A DNA stretch of 64,000 nt. It comes from VRUE01 sp963716245. Lineage in GTDB: Bacteria > Actinomycetota > Thermoleophilia > Solirubrobacterales > 70-9. Positions 62,878-64,000 of this stretch are shown one piece after another (within the stretch, counting starts at the first letter, position 1; each line of letters opens with the position of its first letter). The notes beneath the pieces were generated by a model. That model was not told the origin of the DNA, searched no databases, and saw only the letters and a program-made list of their open reading frames with translations. The stretch covers positions 1,922,001-1,986,000 of the forward strand of contig OY970300.1 of assembly GCA_963716245.1 (NCBI GenBank), read 5' to 3'. The translations under genes and the position numbers were made by a program.

Positions 62878-64000
62878 CTACCTATTCCGCTTGCCCCGCC
62901 TCGCCTTCCCGCACTGAGCCTTGACCACCGGCCGGAAGCTATGCCGCTTGCCGTTCTGCCCGGTGAAGGCCACCTTGGCCCGGTTCTTGGCCGCGCAGAG
63001 GTCGGCGCTGTTGACGATCAGGCCCTTTTTGCCGCCCTGCATGGTCAGTACGACCCGTGAGATCGGGGCGTCGGGCACCGAGGAGAAGGTGGTCCTGATC
63101 CCGCCGGTGCGGACCGAGTCGATCCTGCCCGGCACCTCGATGTCGACGATCCCGTGCAGGTCGAAGACGAGATCGGGCAGCTTGTTGTTGGAGGAGCGCA
63201 GGTAGACGGGACCGCTCAACGGCTCGTCCAGCAACGGGGTCCAGGCCGTGACGTGGCCGTAGATCGCGCCCTTGGGGCAGGCGTTCGCGGCGAACTGCAC
63301 GCGGGTGCAGATCGTGCGGATGTGGGCCTGTTCGAGGAAGGCCGACCTCGGCAGGGTGACCGTGGCCCCGTCGATGTTGGCGTCGCCCCTGCGGGGGGTG
63401 ACCACGGCCCGCAGGCCGGGGTGGGAGCCTCGCTTGGTGCCGCCGCGCAGCTTCAGCTTCAAGGACGGCTTGAAGGCGAGGTTGAGGCAGTTGGCCGCCT
63501 GGTAGCGGGAGGCGAGGTCCACGGGAACGTCGTCGGAGGAGCTGAACACGTCCAGGTGGGAGCCGAACAGGGTCGCCCGCACGCTGGAGGGATCGCAGCT
63601 CGTCGGGTTGATCGTGAACTTGTCCCTGTCCACGTAGATCCGCAGGTCCCGCAGCTTCAACGGGATGCCCTTCAGGATGTGGGGGATCGGGTCGGAGCGG
63701 TCGCCGTCGACGTGGACTTCGCCCGTCACCGGGTCCAGGGTCAGCGCCTCCTGCACGACGACGGTTCCCACGTCGAAGGGACCGGCCACCGCGGGGGTGA
63801 TCGAGACCACGCTGAGGGGCGCGCCGTTGTGGGGGCCCGCCAGGTAGAGGGAGCCCGGGACCCTGGTCAGGACCGAGCCGACCCCGGCGCCGACCAGGGT
63901 GCGGCCGATCTGAGAAGAACTCGGGCAGGAGGGGTTTGCCAGCTCCTGCTTGCCGGTCTTGGCCTTCGCCGCCTGGATGGCGGTGTCGGGGCATTTCCCG
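62878..64000 (-). CDS. Large secreted protein, same family as 988-2706, N-terminus outside window
   Basis: The frame is open to the window edge (at least 374 residues). Family features: LTLDPVTGEVHVDGDRSDPI, PHILKGIPLKLRDLRIYVDR, NPTSCDPSSVRATLFG, RAVVTPRRGDANIDGATVTL, FAANACPKGAIYGHVTAWTP, LLDEPLSGPVYLRSSNNKLP and SSVPDAPISRVVLTMQGGKK, ending in a basic KARRGKRNR tail. I know such proteins as abundant in Solirubrobacterales; function unknown. Confidence 0.8.
   Translation of the reverse strand, partial: GKCPDTAIQAAKAKTGKQELANPSCPSSSQIGRTLVGAGVGSVLTRVPGSLYLAGPHNGAPLSVVSITPAVAGPFDVGTVVVQEALTLDPVTGEVHVDGDRSDPIPHILKGIPLKLRDLRIYVDRDKFTINPTSCDPSSVRATLFGSHLDVFSSSDDVPVDLASRYQAANCLNLAFKPSLKLKLRGGTKRGSHPGLRAVVTPRRGDANIDGATVTLPRSAFLEQAHIRTICTRVQFAANACPKGAIYGHVTAWTPLLDEPLSGPVYLRSSNNKLPDLVFDLHGIVDIEVPGRIDSVRTGGIRTTFSSVPDAPISRVVLTMQGGKKGLIVNSADLCAAKNRAKVAFTGQNGKRHSFRPVVKAQCGKARRGKRNR

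Overview
High-GC (roughly 70%) chromosomal window from an actinobacterium. Gene content points to class Thermoleophilia, probably order Solirubrobacterales (inference): an A2-type cytochrome oxidase, a c-di-AMP riboswitch in front of an M23 peptidase, the CysO/CysM/Mec/MoeZ cysteine route, and two large secreted proteins of a family I associate with Solirubrobacterales. No rRNA, tRNA or CRISPR array was seen.

Layout. 1-0.9 kb: end of ctaA. 0.8-2.7 kb: a small membrane protein and a secreted protein. 2.71-5.88 kb: a 3.2 kb degenerate integrative element bounded by 39-bp direct repeats that copy the 3' end of ctaE; it carries three unknown genes, a leftover integrase C-terminus and two HIRAN-domain genes. 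5.8-10.1 kb: ctaE, a tandem UspA-like gene, ctaD and ctaC. 10.1-19.1 kb: a glycosyltransferase, an ImmA/IrrE peptidase with a 2-TM partner, an amidase with a small partner, an ABC exporter and a glycoside hydrolase. 19.1-31.6 kb: housekeeping (infA, CCA enzyme, alr, nnrDE, glmS, glmM, rpsI, rplM) plus a Fic protein. 31.7-41.4 kb: riboswitch and M23 peptidase, Fur/Zur with a ZIP transporter, guaA, guaB3, pfkB, DD-carboxypeptidase, LysM, pyrF, hup. 41.5-56.6 kb: tldE/tldD, CDF, rph-rdgB, RHH/PIN pair, Flp pilin, glycosyltransferase, nadB, hyuA/hyuB. 56.6-61.3 kb: the sulfur-carrier cysteine cluster. 61.3-64 kb: two TetR regulators and a second secreted protein running off the edge.

From about 40.2 to 59.7 kb nearly every long gene, including ones expected to be indispensable (pyrF, rph, nadB), is broken by several single-base indels, while the flanking DNA is clean. 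I read this as uncorrected sequence error rather than biology; genes there are given as one span each with frameshifts noted.

The most unusual signals are short repeats rather than one new operon: (i) a palindromic element (78, 90 and 93 bp, all multiples of three, same 8-bp inverted ends) sitting in frame inside three unrelated proteins; (ii) a 48-bp element with 10-bp inverted ends in two coding regions; (iii) a 35-nt hairpin present three times; (iv) a 25-bp element with the palindrome TACTTCAAAAAGTA in front of both cysM and moeZ, suggesting a shared sulfur regulator; and (v) a CysO homologue encoded with a Cys after its Gly-Gly, as if made in the cysteine-adduct form that its neighbour Mec would process.
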